Shown here: in pieces, positions 32,417-40,348 of the stretch
Position numbering within the stretch: position 1 is the stretch's first letter
Layout: every line of letters begins with the position of its first letter
DNA from: Mycolicibacterium fluoranthenivorans
GTDB taxonomy: Bacteria > Actinomycetota > Actinomycetes > Mycobacteriales > Mycobacteriaceae
Direction of reading: 5' to 3'
DNA: 64,000 nt
NCBI RefSeq assembly: GCF_011758805.1
Contig: NZ_JAANOW010000004.1
Location: 1 to 64,000 of the forward strand
Made by a program: the position numbers and the translations under genes
Notes under the pieces: generated by a model
Told to the model about the DNA's origin: nothing
The model's database searches: none
The model's input: the letters and a program-made list of their open reading frames with translations, nothing else

Positions 32417-33904
32417 CTAGACGCTCTTCGAACCTTCGTCGGCCACTGGATCTGGGGATGGGTCAACGTCTGATAAGACATCACCGGCATCCTCAGAACG
32501 GTCAGGTTCGCCGTTACGATTCAGTACTTGTGCGAGCGTCTCCCGCACTTCGTCGTCGGTTTCGGCCAGCAGGTTCCAGCCGTTCCAAATCAGCCCGGAA
32601 ACCGACACTCTGGAGCTGGTGCGCGGACCGGCAACACCTCTGTTGTAGTCGACCGGCACCCGTTTTCCCTCTACGAGCGCTACGACTTCGTTGACCCGAA
32701 CCAAATTGCCGACCGTCTCCGTCACCCTCTCGACGAGGTCACTCGTCGCAACGTCACCCTGCCCAGGTGAGGTAAATCGGACGGTTATGCCGTCGGTGTC
32801 GCTCACCCCGATGTCAGAGATCGTTAACTGAGCCTCTTCGGCGCGCATCGATAGGTTGGATAACGTCGGCGGTAGATCGACTGCGAAGTCTTCGTCGGTG
32901 GCATTCTCAGTCGCGTTGAGAGCGGGTGCACCGATCCACGCTTGGTAACCCGCTCCCCGTAGCGAAAGAGTCCCACTGTCGATTTGCCAGATAAACGGGT
33001 CCACCTCTTGGTCGGAACGTTGCGTTCTGCGCATCATGTACCGGTTCGAAGCAAGCCGTGAAATAGCGTTCTTCATTATGCTTTGAAGCCGTGGCTGACT
33101 CCCCACCAGATGCAACTGACTGAAAGATTCAAGGGTGACGGCGTTACCAATTTGCTCCCAAAAATCCGATAGCGATTCTGGGACAATCTCTAACATTTGG
33201 CCAAGTAAATCTGCTGTCAGGTTGTCACCAATTGAGGTTAGGCCGCCAGGGAATTCCACGCCTGAAGCTCCGCCGCTGATCCACGCCGCTTCAAACAAGT
33301 GAGTAAATTCAACAGTCGAAGCCGGGTCAAGAACTGTTTCGACAGCTTGGATTGCGTCCGCGGTCTTTTCGCGGTCTGAGTGCATCGCTCCGTCAAATCC
33401 CGACTCGACCGTCTGCGCAAGTGTTACAACTTCCGAATCTTCAATTACACCCCTACCGCCTCGCATAACAAAAGATGACAGCATTTTACCGGTACGAGGA
33501 GCGTCATCCAGGAGTCCGATTGCCGGCACGCTCGCAATGAGGCTCTTCCGCGCACCAGCAGACTGGGAAAGAGAGTCAATTGCTTGTCGAATTGGCCGAT
33601 CGTTATAAGGCACGAACTCGCTCAGCTGAACGAAGATCGGATTGTGATCAGTAAGTCTTACGACGTCTTCTTCGATCTCCTCCGCATACGCTGATGCACG
33701 CAGATAGACGAATCGATCCTGACGATTTCTCCAACGCATGACGAAATCGGGTAAATAAGAATGGTTGAAATGCTCCGTCGATAGCAGCCGCACGTCGTCG
33801 TCTGCTTCATGCAATGCCTTCGCAGCAAGTCGTTTGATCTGCCTTATTGCGTCATCATATTCTGGAGCATCCGCGGCCGCTAATATATCGTTATAGGTAG
33901 TCAC
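32417..33904 (-). CDS. Unknown 495-aa protein, partner of the upstream nuclease-like gene
   Basis: Not recognised. The N-terminal ~100 residues contain a motif of the form FNHSYLPDFVMRW....RFVYLRAS, which loosely recalls PD-(D/E)XK cores but lacks a clear E/D-x-K. The centre (about 130-330) is predicted alpha-rich, and the last ~40 residues are acidic (SEDAGDVLSDVDPSPDPVADE). No signal peptide or membrane helix. Its ATG overlaps the stop of the 206-aa nuclease-like gene (ATGA at 33901-33904), so the two are translationally coupled. Base composition is clearly poorer in G+C than the core genes. Likely a functional pair; defence is an inference from context only. Confidence 0.8.
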   Translation of the reverse strand: MTTYNDILAAADAPEYDDAIRQIKRLAAKALHEADDDVRLLSTEHFNHSYLPDFVMRWRNRQDRFVYLRASAYAEEIEEDVVRLTDHNPIFVQLSEFVPYNDRPIRQAIDSLSQSAGARKSLIASVPAIGLLDDAPRTGKMLSSFVMRGGRGVIEDSEVVTLAQTVESGFDGAMHSDREKTADAIQAVETVLDPASTVEFTHLFEAAWISGGASGVEFPGGLTSIGDNLTADLLGQMLEIVPESLSDFWEQIGNAVTLESFSQLHLVGSQPRLQSIMKNAISRLASNRYMMRRTQRSDQEVDPFIWQIDSGTLSLRGAGYQAWIGAPALNATENATDEDFAVDLPPTLSNLSMRAEEAQLTISDIGVSDTDGITVRFTSPGQGDVATSDLVERVTETVGNLVRVNEVVALVEGKRVPVDYNRGVAGPRTSSRVSVSGLIWNGWNLLAETDDEVRETLAQVLNRNGEPDRSEDAGDVLSDVDPSPDPVADEGSKSV

Positions 33905-34521
33905 AACTCGACCTCTTTCGCGCTATTCACAATATAATCTTCGAGAACACCGTGGTGCTTCTGCGTAAGCGTTAGATGTTCGATCTGCTGAGGCGACAAG
34001 ATAAGAAGCCATACTCGCTTTGACACCGTTTCTGCAATTTCAGGACTGAATTCTTTTTCGCAATCTTGCCCCGGCGTGAAATTGACATCTACAAAATCCT
34101 TATGAAGGACTGCATCTTTGATGTCATCAACGCTGGTAATTTTATCCCATCTTGTCCCACCGTGCGGGGCGAAAGAGATCCAGAAGAACTGATCTGCCAT
34201 CATATGGTCAATGGCCACGGCGCGGTAGCAGTGAGCGAGGAACCCACGAAAATGCTGGGGTAAATCAGACGAGTTTGCATAGTTCTTGACTTCGGCGAGA
34301 AACTGCTCACCATCAAAGTCTCCTTCGCGGAAACGTCCACCAAGATCAAAAGAAAATGTAGCGTTGGCATCCTTAAAGTGGGCCTTCTTTAGGCTCAACT
34401 TCTTCTTGGCCACGCCGTCTGGATTAACTAGTTCAGCTCTGACCCTGGTCGATCGATCTAGCCATTGCTTGGCTAGCAGTGCGCCCTGCCGACCCTTTGC
34501 CTGTTCAGTTTCACCCGACAC
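33901..34521 (-). CDS. PD-(D/E)XK-like nuclease, element cargo
   Basis: 206 aa. The N-terminal helix AKGRQGALLAKQWLD is of the G-R-x-G...A type seen in many PD-(D/E)XK nucleases. It is followed by FSFDLGGRF (Asp59) and GDFDGEQFLAEVKNY (Asp70, Glu77-Val-Lys79), which together look like the D...E-x-K active site. The following FLAHCYRAVAIDHMMADQFFWISFAPHGG is a conserved-looking helix-strand. I assign a nuclease fold, not a specific family. A 60-base sample at its 3' end (33901-33960) has 27 G/C, against 41 of 60 at 29521-29580 in the core. It is the first gene of a two-gene operon transcribed toward attL; the promoter is presumably in 34522-34710. Confidence 0.78.
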   Translation of the reverse strand: MSGETEQAKGRQGALLAKQWLDRSTRVRAELVNPDGVAKKKLSLKKAHFKDANATFSFDLGGRFREGDFDGEQFLAEVKNYANSSDLPQHFRGFLAHCYRAVAIDHMMADQFFWISFAPHGGTRWDKITSVDDIKDAVLHKDFVDVNFTPGQDCEKEFSPEIAETVSKRVWLLILSPQQIEHLTLTQKHHGVLEDYIVNSAKEVEL

Positions 34522-34710
34522 ACAAGCTCCCCCACATACACGCGATCATTCGCTGTACGGTACGTCACCCCCGATCTGGCTAGTCGGCATTCTCGGCCGT
34601 GTCGTCTGCCGCCAACCGAGCCGCCCCACAACCTGGCTCTAGCCTCACGCTAACTCTCGGCCACGACAAGTTCAGCACCTAGCGGCAGGCGGTAAGAACC
34701 GCCAGACCGT

Positions 34711-34950
34711 TCAGTACGAGACGCGGCGTCCGGCGCTGACGCCGACGTAGTAGCGCGTCCGGCCGCGCTTCGGTTTGAGTTCAATTCCGGCACGAACGCC
34801 GACGTACTCCCCGCCAGGGCCGACGCGACCGCCGCTGACCTTTCGCGAATCGACTTTGGTCGGCACGGCCCGTTTCACCCGCGACGACCGTGAGCCGGTC
34901 GGCGCGAATCTCCCACGGCGGTCGCGCTTGATGTTGCGTCGTTTCGCCAT
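34711..34950 (-). CDS. Small basic protein of phage type
   Basis: 79 aa, very basic: it starts AKRRNIKRDRRGRFAPTGSR and ends in a YYVGVSAGRRVSY beta segment. The RDRRGRFAPTGS opening is common in small phage-encoded proteins. It begins 2 bp after the stop of another tiny basic ORF, so they form a pair. Function unknown; nucleic-acid binding is plausible from charge. Confidence 0.6.
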   Translation of the reverse strand: MAKRRNIKRDRRGRFAPTGSRSSRVKRAVPTKVDSRKVSGGRVGPGGEYVGVRAGIELKPKRGRTRYYVGVSAGRRVSY

Positions 34951-34952
34951 CG

Positions 34953-35069
34953 TCAGCGCTTCCGCTGACGGCCAGTGCTCTTGGCCCGTCGACCGACTTT
35001 GGTCGAACCCTTCGACCGCGCTTGCTTCGCGAACTTGGCGCGCGCCGCTTTCTGCTTCCTGGTCGCCAC
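34953..35069 (-). CDS. Tiny Lys/Arg-rich protein
   Basis: 38 aa from GTG 35069, sequence ATRKQKAARAKFAKQARSKG then a basic tail ending GRQRKR. A GGGAGG ribosome site precedes the GTG by 9 bp, and the stop lies 2 bp before the next ATG. Over a third of residues are Lys/Arg. Similar short basic ORFs are common in mycobacteriophages, but I cannot name a family. Confidence 0.5.
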   Translation of the reverse strand: MATRKQKAARAKFAKQARSKGSTKVGRRAKSTGRQRKR

Positions 35070-35131
35070 GTCAGCGTCCCTCCCGATGGTGGACATACAC
35101 GTCTGACAGTCCAAGATCGGCCGGATCGCGG

Positions 35132-36080
35132 ATGATGCCGTCGCGGTGTGGCGAACGTGCCGCTGACTATCGCGGTCCGATTGCCGCGCGTTCGTTCATT
35201 CCGTCCAAGACCGCTCCGGCGAGCGGCAAAACCCTCGATCCGGTCGCGGCCCAGATGCGCGACCAGATCTTGGCCGACCTACTCGCACCGGAATCGTTCG
35301 TGTCGCGTCATCTGGAGCCGAAGCGGCGAAAGACGTTCCGCGACAACTACACCAAACGCGTTGCAGGCGGCGAGAGCCGTCACGCCGCGATGATGTCGGT
35401 TCTCGGTTGGGCGGCGCGAGAGGTCGCACCTGGTCTTGTGTCGGCGGATGTGTTCAACGATCTGCACGCCGACTGGAACGCGTCGTTTCGCGGAACCGAC
35501 CGCGCACCGCAGCGCGGCGAGTTCGCCGGAATGCTGCGCACCTCGATTGGCAAGGTCGCAACCGCCGATGACGACCCGGCGATGATGGCCGATCTGCTTA
35601 ACCGTGCGCGCCGCGACTTCGGCACCGATCATCGCGACGACAAACGCGATGCGGGTTCGCTCGTCGGATGGTTCGACCGTTTGCAGATCGGAACCGCCAC
35701 CCATGACCAAAGCGACGAAGCCCCGACCACCGGCCAAACTGTAGATCGGCGAAACGCCCCGCTGGATCTTCGGCGGCTGCGCACCCAACCGCGCAAGCCG
35801 GTGTCGTGGCTGTTGCCAGACGTGCTGGCTTGCGACAGCTACGTGTCGTTGTCGGCCGCACCGGGCACCGGTAAATCGGTGATCGCGCGCGGTCTGTCGG
35901 TCGACGCGTCTGTCGGGCGAACCCACACCGATCACGCCGAGACGTTCGACCCGGCGCGGGTGATCTGTCTGGACGCCGAGAACGGCGAGGACTGGTGGCG
36001 CGATGGTCTGGACGCAATGAGCGCGCCCATGGATCTGCCCAACCTTGCGGTGGTATACTTCCCCGATTTGGGCGCACTCG
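35132..36080 (+). pseudogene. N-terminal half of a RecA/RepA-like replication ATPase (primase-helicase type), disrupted
   Basis: Residues corresponding to 35250-35560 resemble a primase C-terminal (PriCT-like) helical domain (RHAAMMSVLGWAAREVAPGL, then DLHADWNASFRG). A RecA-like fold then begins, with Walker A LSAAPGTGKSVIARGLS near 35855-35900 and the strand VICLDAENGEDWWRDGLDAM. Homology ends at VVYFPDLGAL (about 36076), just before the Walker B strand would be expected. The frame stays open to 36415 but is then antisense to the missing half, which lies inverted at 36236-36893. Start ATG 35132 is tentative, and an N-terminal primase-polymerase part may be lost. Confidence 0.7.
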
Positions 36081-36211
36081 GGACAGTTCGCCAGGACAGC
36101 TTTTCTGTCCCGGACAGGCTAGCAAACCCCGAAAATCGATGTTTTCGCAGGTCAGACCTGTCCCGGACAAAAACCCGATTCGTGGTCCCGTCAGAACAGC
36201 TTTCAGGACAG
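36081..36211. repeat. GGACAG/CTGTCC hexamer cluster, possible origin iterons
   Basis: Six copies of GGACAG or its complement lie at 36081, 36094, 36105, 36112, 36158 and 36206. Two belong to an exact 12-mer CTGTCCCGGACA (36105-36116 and 36158-36169), and GGACAGTTCG occurs twice (36081 and 36206). The cluster sits at the breakpoint of the split replication ATPase. Iteron-like origin or operator remnant by inference. Confidence 0.55.
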
Positions 36212-36235
36212 TTCGGCACAGCGTTTCGAGCCGCG

Positions 36236-36893
36236 TCACGGTTGGTGACCGCCGTTCCCGGTGTGCGCCTGCGCGTTGCTCTTGCGCACCTTCACCACTG
36301 CCGCCCACCGGTCGTTGGCAGCGGTGAGCGTGCCGCCAGCAGAGGCGTACGCGGTTTGGGCGGCTGTCCGGCCAAGTTTGGCGTCGATGCCGAGCCGGTC
36401 CAGATCGTCGACTAAGGCAATCACGTGCGGATCGAGTGCGGCGACCGTTCCATCCACCTGTTGAGTTGTCAGCGATGCGGCGACGCTTCGGCGTTCGTGA
36501 CGTAGCGGATTGTCGATCCGCCGCAGGCACCGTTTCGGCGAAGTGCGGTCGTCGGCGCTTTCCCAGCGTCAACACCAAATCGTCGCTTCCCGGTGTGGGT
36601 GTGGTCAGCCGGAAATCGGCGTCAACGTCGGACAGCTTGTGCGAGCTTCCGCGCGGACCGAGATCGGCGTTCTTTCCCAAGTGGTCGAGGCGGAGAACGG
36701 CAATCTTCTGGTCGCGTAGCGGGTTGGATTGAATGCCGGTAGAACTGGCTCCACGTGTCGGCGTCGTTTTCGCCGCCCGCGGTGAACCGGTTCACCGTGT
36801 CGAGCACCACCAGATCAACCCCGCCCAGATCGGCGGCGCACTCGGTGACCAGTTCCAGGAATTCGCGCGCGCCCTTCGCGGTGTCCGTCGCAG
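36236..36893 (-). pseudogene. C-terminal half of the replication ATPase, inverted and frameshifted
   Basis: On the minus strand, AREFLELVTECAADLGGVDL runs into the Walker B strand LVVLDTVNRF and NDADTWSQFYRHSI. It then continues in a second frame as NPLRDQKIAVLRLDHLGKN and GPRGSSHKLSDVDADFRL, and in a third as RIDNPLRHERRSVAASLTTQ to the end ...VVKVRKSNAQAHTGNGGHQP. The first shift looks like one extra C in ATCCAACCC near 36735; the second lies near 36520. This piece supplies exactly what the plus-strand half lacks, so an inversion cut the gene. Confidence 0.72.
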
Positions 36894-37134
36894 AGCAGCG
36901 CCGCGCCGACGTGGCCGCAGCCCGCGAGGCTGGCCGCGCCGTCATCCGGCAATCGCAACGCGCGTTGCCACGCGGACGCGGCTAACCCGGCGGGTACGAA
37001 ACCTGCCGGGTTGCGGTCATCGCCGCACTTCAGCGGGTTTTGCGTTCATAGCTCAACGATGATCGAACTATGAAGCTGCAAGTCGCCTGTGTTTTTTCGA
37101 GCGTCGACCGATCGATAGTGGGACACTGCCGTCC

Positions 37135-37725
37135 GTGACGACGACTGTGCTCGCGATCCTTGGACCGACCCTGGGGTTGTGCGGCGTTCTTGCTGGCCTT
37201 TGGTTAGGTGAACGGCGGTGGAAACGTGACGCGGGGCGCGAAGACACAAAGCTATACCGCAGCAAGCTCATCGAGACCTACCTCGAACTGTGGGATGTCG
37301 TGAACGACACTCAGCAGCAGATGCGGCGCGCCTTGAGCGACGGCCTCGAACCGCGTGACCGAGCAAAGCTGATCGGCGGCGCGAACGATTTCATGATTCG
37401 CGCGGGAATCTTTATTGAGAGGCAGGACCGAATACTCGTTCTCGACTACTTAGCTTGCACGAACGAGTATTTCGATATTCTGGCGAAACGCGGAGATCCT
37501 AACGAACTGTTCGTGTCGATGCCGCACTACGAACTCGACAGCAACGTATCACAAATGATCGGTGCTCAGGAGCGAGCGGATGTGCTGCGAGATGAACTGC
37601 GCGAACGAGTACGACTTGTCGCCGGAATGAAGGACTCTGGTGGATGGAGTCCCGATGTCAAGCCTTCCCGCGACCTTGTGTTGCGGCTTCGTCAGTTAGA
37701 AGCAGGAACCGAACCGACTCCCTGA
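37135..37725 (+). CDS. Element-encoded protein with N-terminal membrane helix, unknown
   Basis: 196 aa from a GTG start (TTTVLAILGPTLGLCGVLAG), giving one N-terminal membrane helix followed by a mostly helical, charged cytoplasmic domain (WKRDAGREDTKLYRSKLIET ...). Not recognised. The architecture (short membrane anchor plus helical soluble domain) is like many phage exclusion or abortive-infection proteins, but this is only resemblance. Its 3' end overlaps the convergent integrase pseudogene by 34 bp. Confidence 0.7.
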   Translation: MTTTVLAILGPTLGLCGVLAGLWLGERRWKRDAGREDTKLYRSKLIETYLELWDVVNDTQQQMRRALSDGLEPRDRAKLIGGANDFMIRAGIFIERQDRILVLDYLACTNEYFDILAKRGDPNELFVSMPHYELDSNVSQMIGAQERADVLRDELRERVRLVAGMKDSGGWSPDVKPSRDLVLRLRQLEAGTEPTP

Positions 37726-38884
37726 CCCGTCAGCGTTTCGGCGCGCAACGCCGACAGCGCATCGGCAACGGCGACGTCCCGGCCGGAGACCTGCTGTTGG
37801 TAGATCAGGCTCGCGCTTTGTGGGTGGAGTGTCGAAGCCGCGCCATCGTTTCGACCAGATTGCCAACCTGCGCGGTCATAGTTCCGGCGAAGTGGCGCAG
37901 ATCGTGCACGCGCATATCGTCGCGACCGATGGACGCTAGCGCGGGCTTGAACATGTCTTTGGCGAACACTCGATCATTGACGTGGCAGCCACCGCGCGCG
38001 GGTGTGAACAGCATCGAATCCCCCGCCTTGTCAACGTGATTCGCCAAGTGCGATTTGATGTCATCGCGGATGTGCGGCGGAATCACCACCTTGGCGGGCT
38101 GGCCGTCTTTCGGTGTGTCGACCATGCAATTACCGCTGCGATGGGTGACACCGCGCGCGACGGTCACAACCGAACAGTCCGCGTCGAAGTCTTTGCGTCG
38201 AAGCTCGGAGACCTCCCCGTAGCGCAGACCGCACCACGCCGAGAGCAACACCAACGCGCGAAACCGCCCGTTCTTCGGATCGGTGCCAAGTGCGTCGGCG
38301 ATGGCTTCCAGTTCGGGAATGGTCGGGACGACCGCCTGGCGCTTCGTCTTGGGATTCATCGCGCGCTCGATCATGCACGGGTTGCGATCGATCAGACCGT
38401 CGCGCACGGCGGTATTGCAGACCATGCTCAGAAGCGCGTAAGCGTGCGCGTTGCGTGTTGGGTGGGTGCTGCCAAGGCCGGAGAACCACGAACGGACCAA
38501 CGCGGGTGTGAGGTCTTTAACCGCATACCGGCCAAGCTTGGGATCGATCTAGTTCTTCAACGACGCTTCGTAGCCGATCCGCGTTCGCGCTTTCAGGTTG
38601 CGTTCACCGATCACCGTCTTGGCGTAGTCGGCCACCGTGACCGCCGCGGCCTGAACTTCGGTGGCGATCACTTCCGGCGGTTTCCACGATGACAGACCTT
38701 CGTCGCTGGCCGCGCATCGCTCGACCCGATCCCGTTCTTTCGTCAGCCAACGTTCGGCGGTCATCTTCGATTCCAAGGTGACCGGCGCGAAATGTCGCCG
38801 CAGATCGGGACCGACGAACGACGCTTGATAGCGCGCCGACTTGGTTGGTTGCTTTCTACTGATTCCTGACAGAATCGCGCTCAA
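37692..38884 (-). pseudogene. int: Tyrosine-recombinase integrase, inactivated
   Basis: From TTG 38884 the N-terminal arm and core-binding domains read to ...IGYEASLKN, then a TAG at 38551-38549 interrupts the frame; the same frame continues IDPKLGRYAVKDLTPALVRS. The catalytic domain has the Arg in LLSAWCGLRYGEVSELR, HDLRH, and LRHST where LGHST is usual. Just before the catalytic Tyr an extra CG (AAAGCGCGAGC rather than AAAGCGAGC) shifts the frame: the read frame stops after HKARA, whereas the shifted frame reads ASLIYQQQVSGRDVAVADAL. Three lesions in one gene make it non-functional. It lies next to attR as expected for an element integrase. Confidence 0.9.
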
Positions 38885-39064
38885 ATACTGCGGCCCAATT
38901 ATTTAACCAGCGGATTTGCGGCTGCTCAACCATGACTCAACGATGCCAACCATTCTACCCCGCGCGTGATGGGCATGATGAGCGAACGCCAGATCAGCCA
39001 AAGATGCTGGCTAGAGCCCCCTTTGCAGGTCAGGGCACACTTTGAGTTTGGGTTAGACGGCACT

Positions 39065-39086
39065 TTCGAATCCTGCCGGGGGCACC
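39065..39086 (+). repeat. attR core
   Basis: The second copy of the 22-bp tRNA-Arg 3' end, identical to 31350-31371. The remainder of a tRNA is absent upstream, so this is the displaced attachment half. Confidence 0.93.
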
Positions 39087-39133
39087 CTTGTTCTAGCAGT
39101 TCAGGCAGGTTTGCGCGGGCTTCCCGCGGCCGC

Positions 39134-39766
39134 CTACGACCACTCGGCGAGCACGCGCATCTTGCCGGCCTTCACCGCCGCCTCGCGGCGCCGCCGCTTG
39201 AGCTCGGGCGCGAAGGCGTTCCGCCCGTTCTCCTGGAAGTTCAGCGGCAGATTCAGGGCATCGATCAGCTTGGGTTCGAGATACCAGGGCTCGGGGTGCA
39301 GCACCCAGGACACGGCGGCATTCTCGGCCATCCACTGGGTCAGGACGGCTTCCCCGCCGGCAAACGTCTGCCGCTTGCCCGACCCGATGCGGCGCAGGGC
39401 GAAGCCCAGCTGATCACCGAGAAGCACGCCCAGCGACTTGCGCAGCGTGGAGCCGTCGGCACCGGCATTGCCGGCGCCGAAGTGGTACCGGACGCGTTTG
39501 CGCAGATCCTGAGGGACGTGCGGTTTGCCGTCTGTCCGTGGCGGCCCGGGGCTGATACCGACGTAGAGCAATGTCCAGCCGTCGCGTTGTTCACAGCCGG
39601 AGACATCGATACCGCCCGGGATATCCCGGAACCACCAGCCGTACGCGCCCGCCGCACTGGGCACCGGGCACGGGTCGGCGAACACCTCGGCACGTGTATA
39701 CCGCTGAGCAGCAAGGAAATTCACGACCGCGTTGGCGCGGCGCTTCTCGGACATCGACTCAGCCAT
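39134..39766 (-). CDS. GIY-YIG nuclease-family protein
   Basis: About 210 aa. GAYGWWFRDIP and WTLLYVGISPGPP form the GIY...YIG-type strands, followed by LRKRVRYHFGAGNAGADGST and a conserved-looking EPWYLEPKLIDALNLPLN segment. This is the actinobacterial chromosomal type in which a full GIY-YIG fold is followed by an extra domain; function is not established. Start ATG 39766; the frame extends to 39844 without homology. First chromosomal gene beyond attR. Confidence 0.82.
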   Translation of the reverse strand: MAESMSEKRRANAVVNFLAAQRYTRAEVFADPCPVPSAAGAYGWWFRDIPGGIDVSGCEQRDGWTLLYVGISPGPPRTDGKPHVPQDLRKRVRYHFGAGNAGADGSTLRKSLGVLLGDQLGFALRRIGSGKRQTFAGGEAVLTQWMAENAAVSWVLHPEPWYLEPKLIDALNLPLNFQENGRNAFAPELKRRRREAAVKAGKMRVLAEWS

Positions 39767-39970
39767 ATCGCCCAGCGTAGTCGCGGTTGCACTGACGTTG
39801 TGCACTGTCGCGCGGTGACCGTGCGACACCATCACGAAGGTCACCGCCCACGGCTACCACGCCACATCTCGACCGGTGCCGAAGGCGACGTGCACGTGGT
39901 GCATCTGATGTCACTTTGACCAGGTCCCGTACCTTTCTCGGTGGACGCGGGACCCGGCTAGGATCTGCTG

Positions 39971-40264
39971 ATGTTTCGCATCGACGGGATCAACGGCGAG
40001 AGCATCGTGGTCGACGGCGTGTGGGTGGAGAAGCTGCGGACCAACAACTCGATAGGGCGCAACCCCGCCGACAAATACTCGGGCACCGACGTCAAGGAGA
40101 TCAGCCGGCGCAAGAAGCTGTTCGGCGGCGAACGCGAGCACCTGCTTCAACTCACCATCGGAGTCGGCACCTTCTACTCGCTGATGGTGCCCGCCGAGAA
40201 ACGCGCCGAAGTCGACGCGCTCCTGGCCGAACTCGATGCCGCTCGGGTCCGCGCCACGTCTTAG
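39971..40264 (+). CDS. Conserved hypothetical small protein
   Basis: 97 aa, mixed alpha/beta: MFRIDGINGESIVVDGVWVE at the start and a final helix VPAEKRAEVDALLAELDAAR. It resembles short PH-like (DUF4429-type) domains in which beta strands read LQLTIGVGTFYSLMVP. No catalytic residues seen. Convergent with the RbpA gene, 84 bp apart. Confidence 0.7.
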   Translation: MFRIDGINGESIVVDGVWVEKLRTNNSIGRNPADKYSGTDVKEISRRKKLFGGEREHLLQLTIGVGTFYSLMVPAEKRAEVDALLAELDAARVRATS

Positions 40265-40348
40265 CGCAGGGCGATCATCGATGACTGTTCGGCACCAAGA
40301 GCAGTACGTCGAACCGCCGTGGCGCGGACAACGTTGCGGGTCGCCGAG

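Larger units (their letters stand above)
31350..39086. mobile_element. Integrated element at tRNA-Arg (phage-satellite-like island, decayed)
   Basis: A 7.7-kb segment between 22-bp direct repeats, the left within the 3' end of tRNA-Arg(CCG). Order from attL: a membrane protein, a two-gene AT-rich cassette (495-aa protein and nuclease), two tiny basic proteins, a broken replication ATPase with a hexamer-repeat cluster, another membrane-anchored protein, and a tyrosine integrase pseudogene next to attR. There are no capsid, portal or terminase genes, so it is not a whole prophage; the arrangement resembles a satellite or small integrative island. Both mobility and replication genes are broken, so it is probably stuck. 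The gap 36894-37134 and the 38885-39064 stretch hold nothing I recognise. Confidence 0.88.

Noticed and set aside
32393..32417. A tRNA 5'-half-like stretch on the minus strand (GGCGGTAGCTCAGTCAGCTA) just after the stop of the 495-aa gene
   Set aside because: No anticodon stem-loop or T-arm (GGTTCRA) follows and the acceptor has no partner; probably chance or a tiny relic.
34775..36415. Continuous 546-aa plus-strand frame as one intact gene
   Set aside because: The N-terminal part overlaps minus-strand ORFs and the C-terminal part after about 36080 is antisense to the inverted half of the same ATPase, so only 35132-36080 is meaningful.
38549..38551. The in-frame TAG in the integrase as programmed readthrough
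   Set aside because: A second, independent frameshift near the catalytic Tyr and an altered LGHST motif make decay more likely than recoding.
31350..39086. A complete prophage
   Set aside because: No terminase, portal, capsid, tail or lysis gene can be seen in 7.7 kb.
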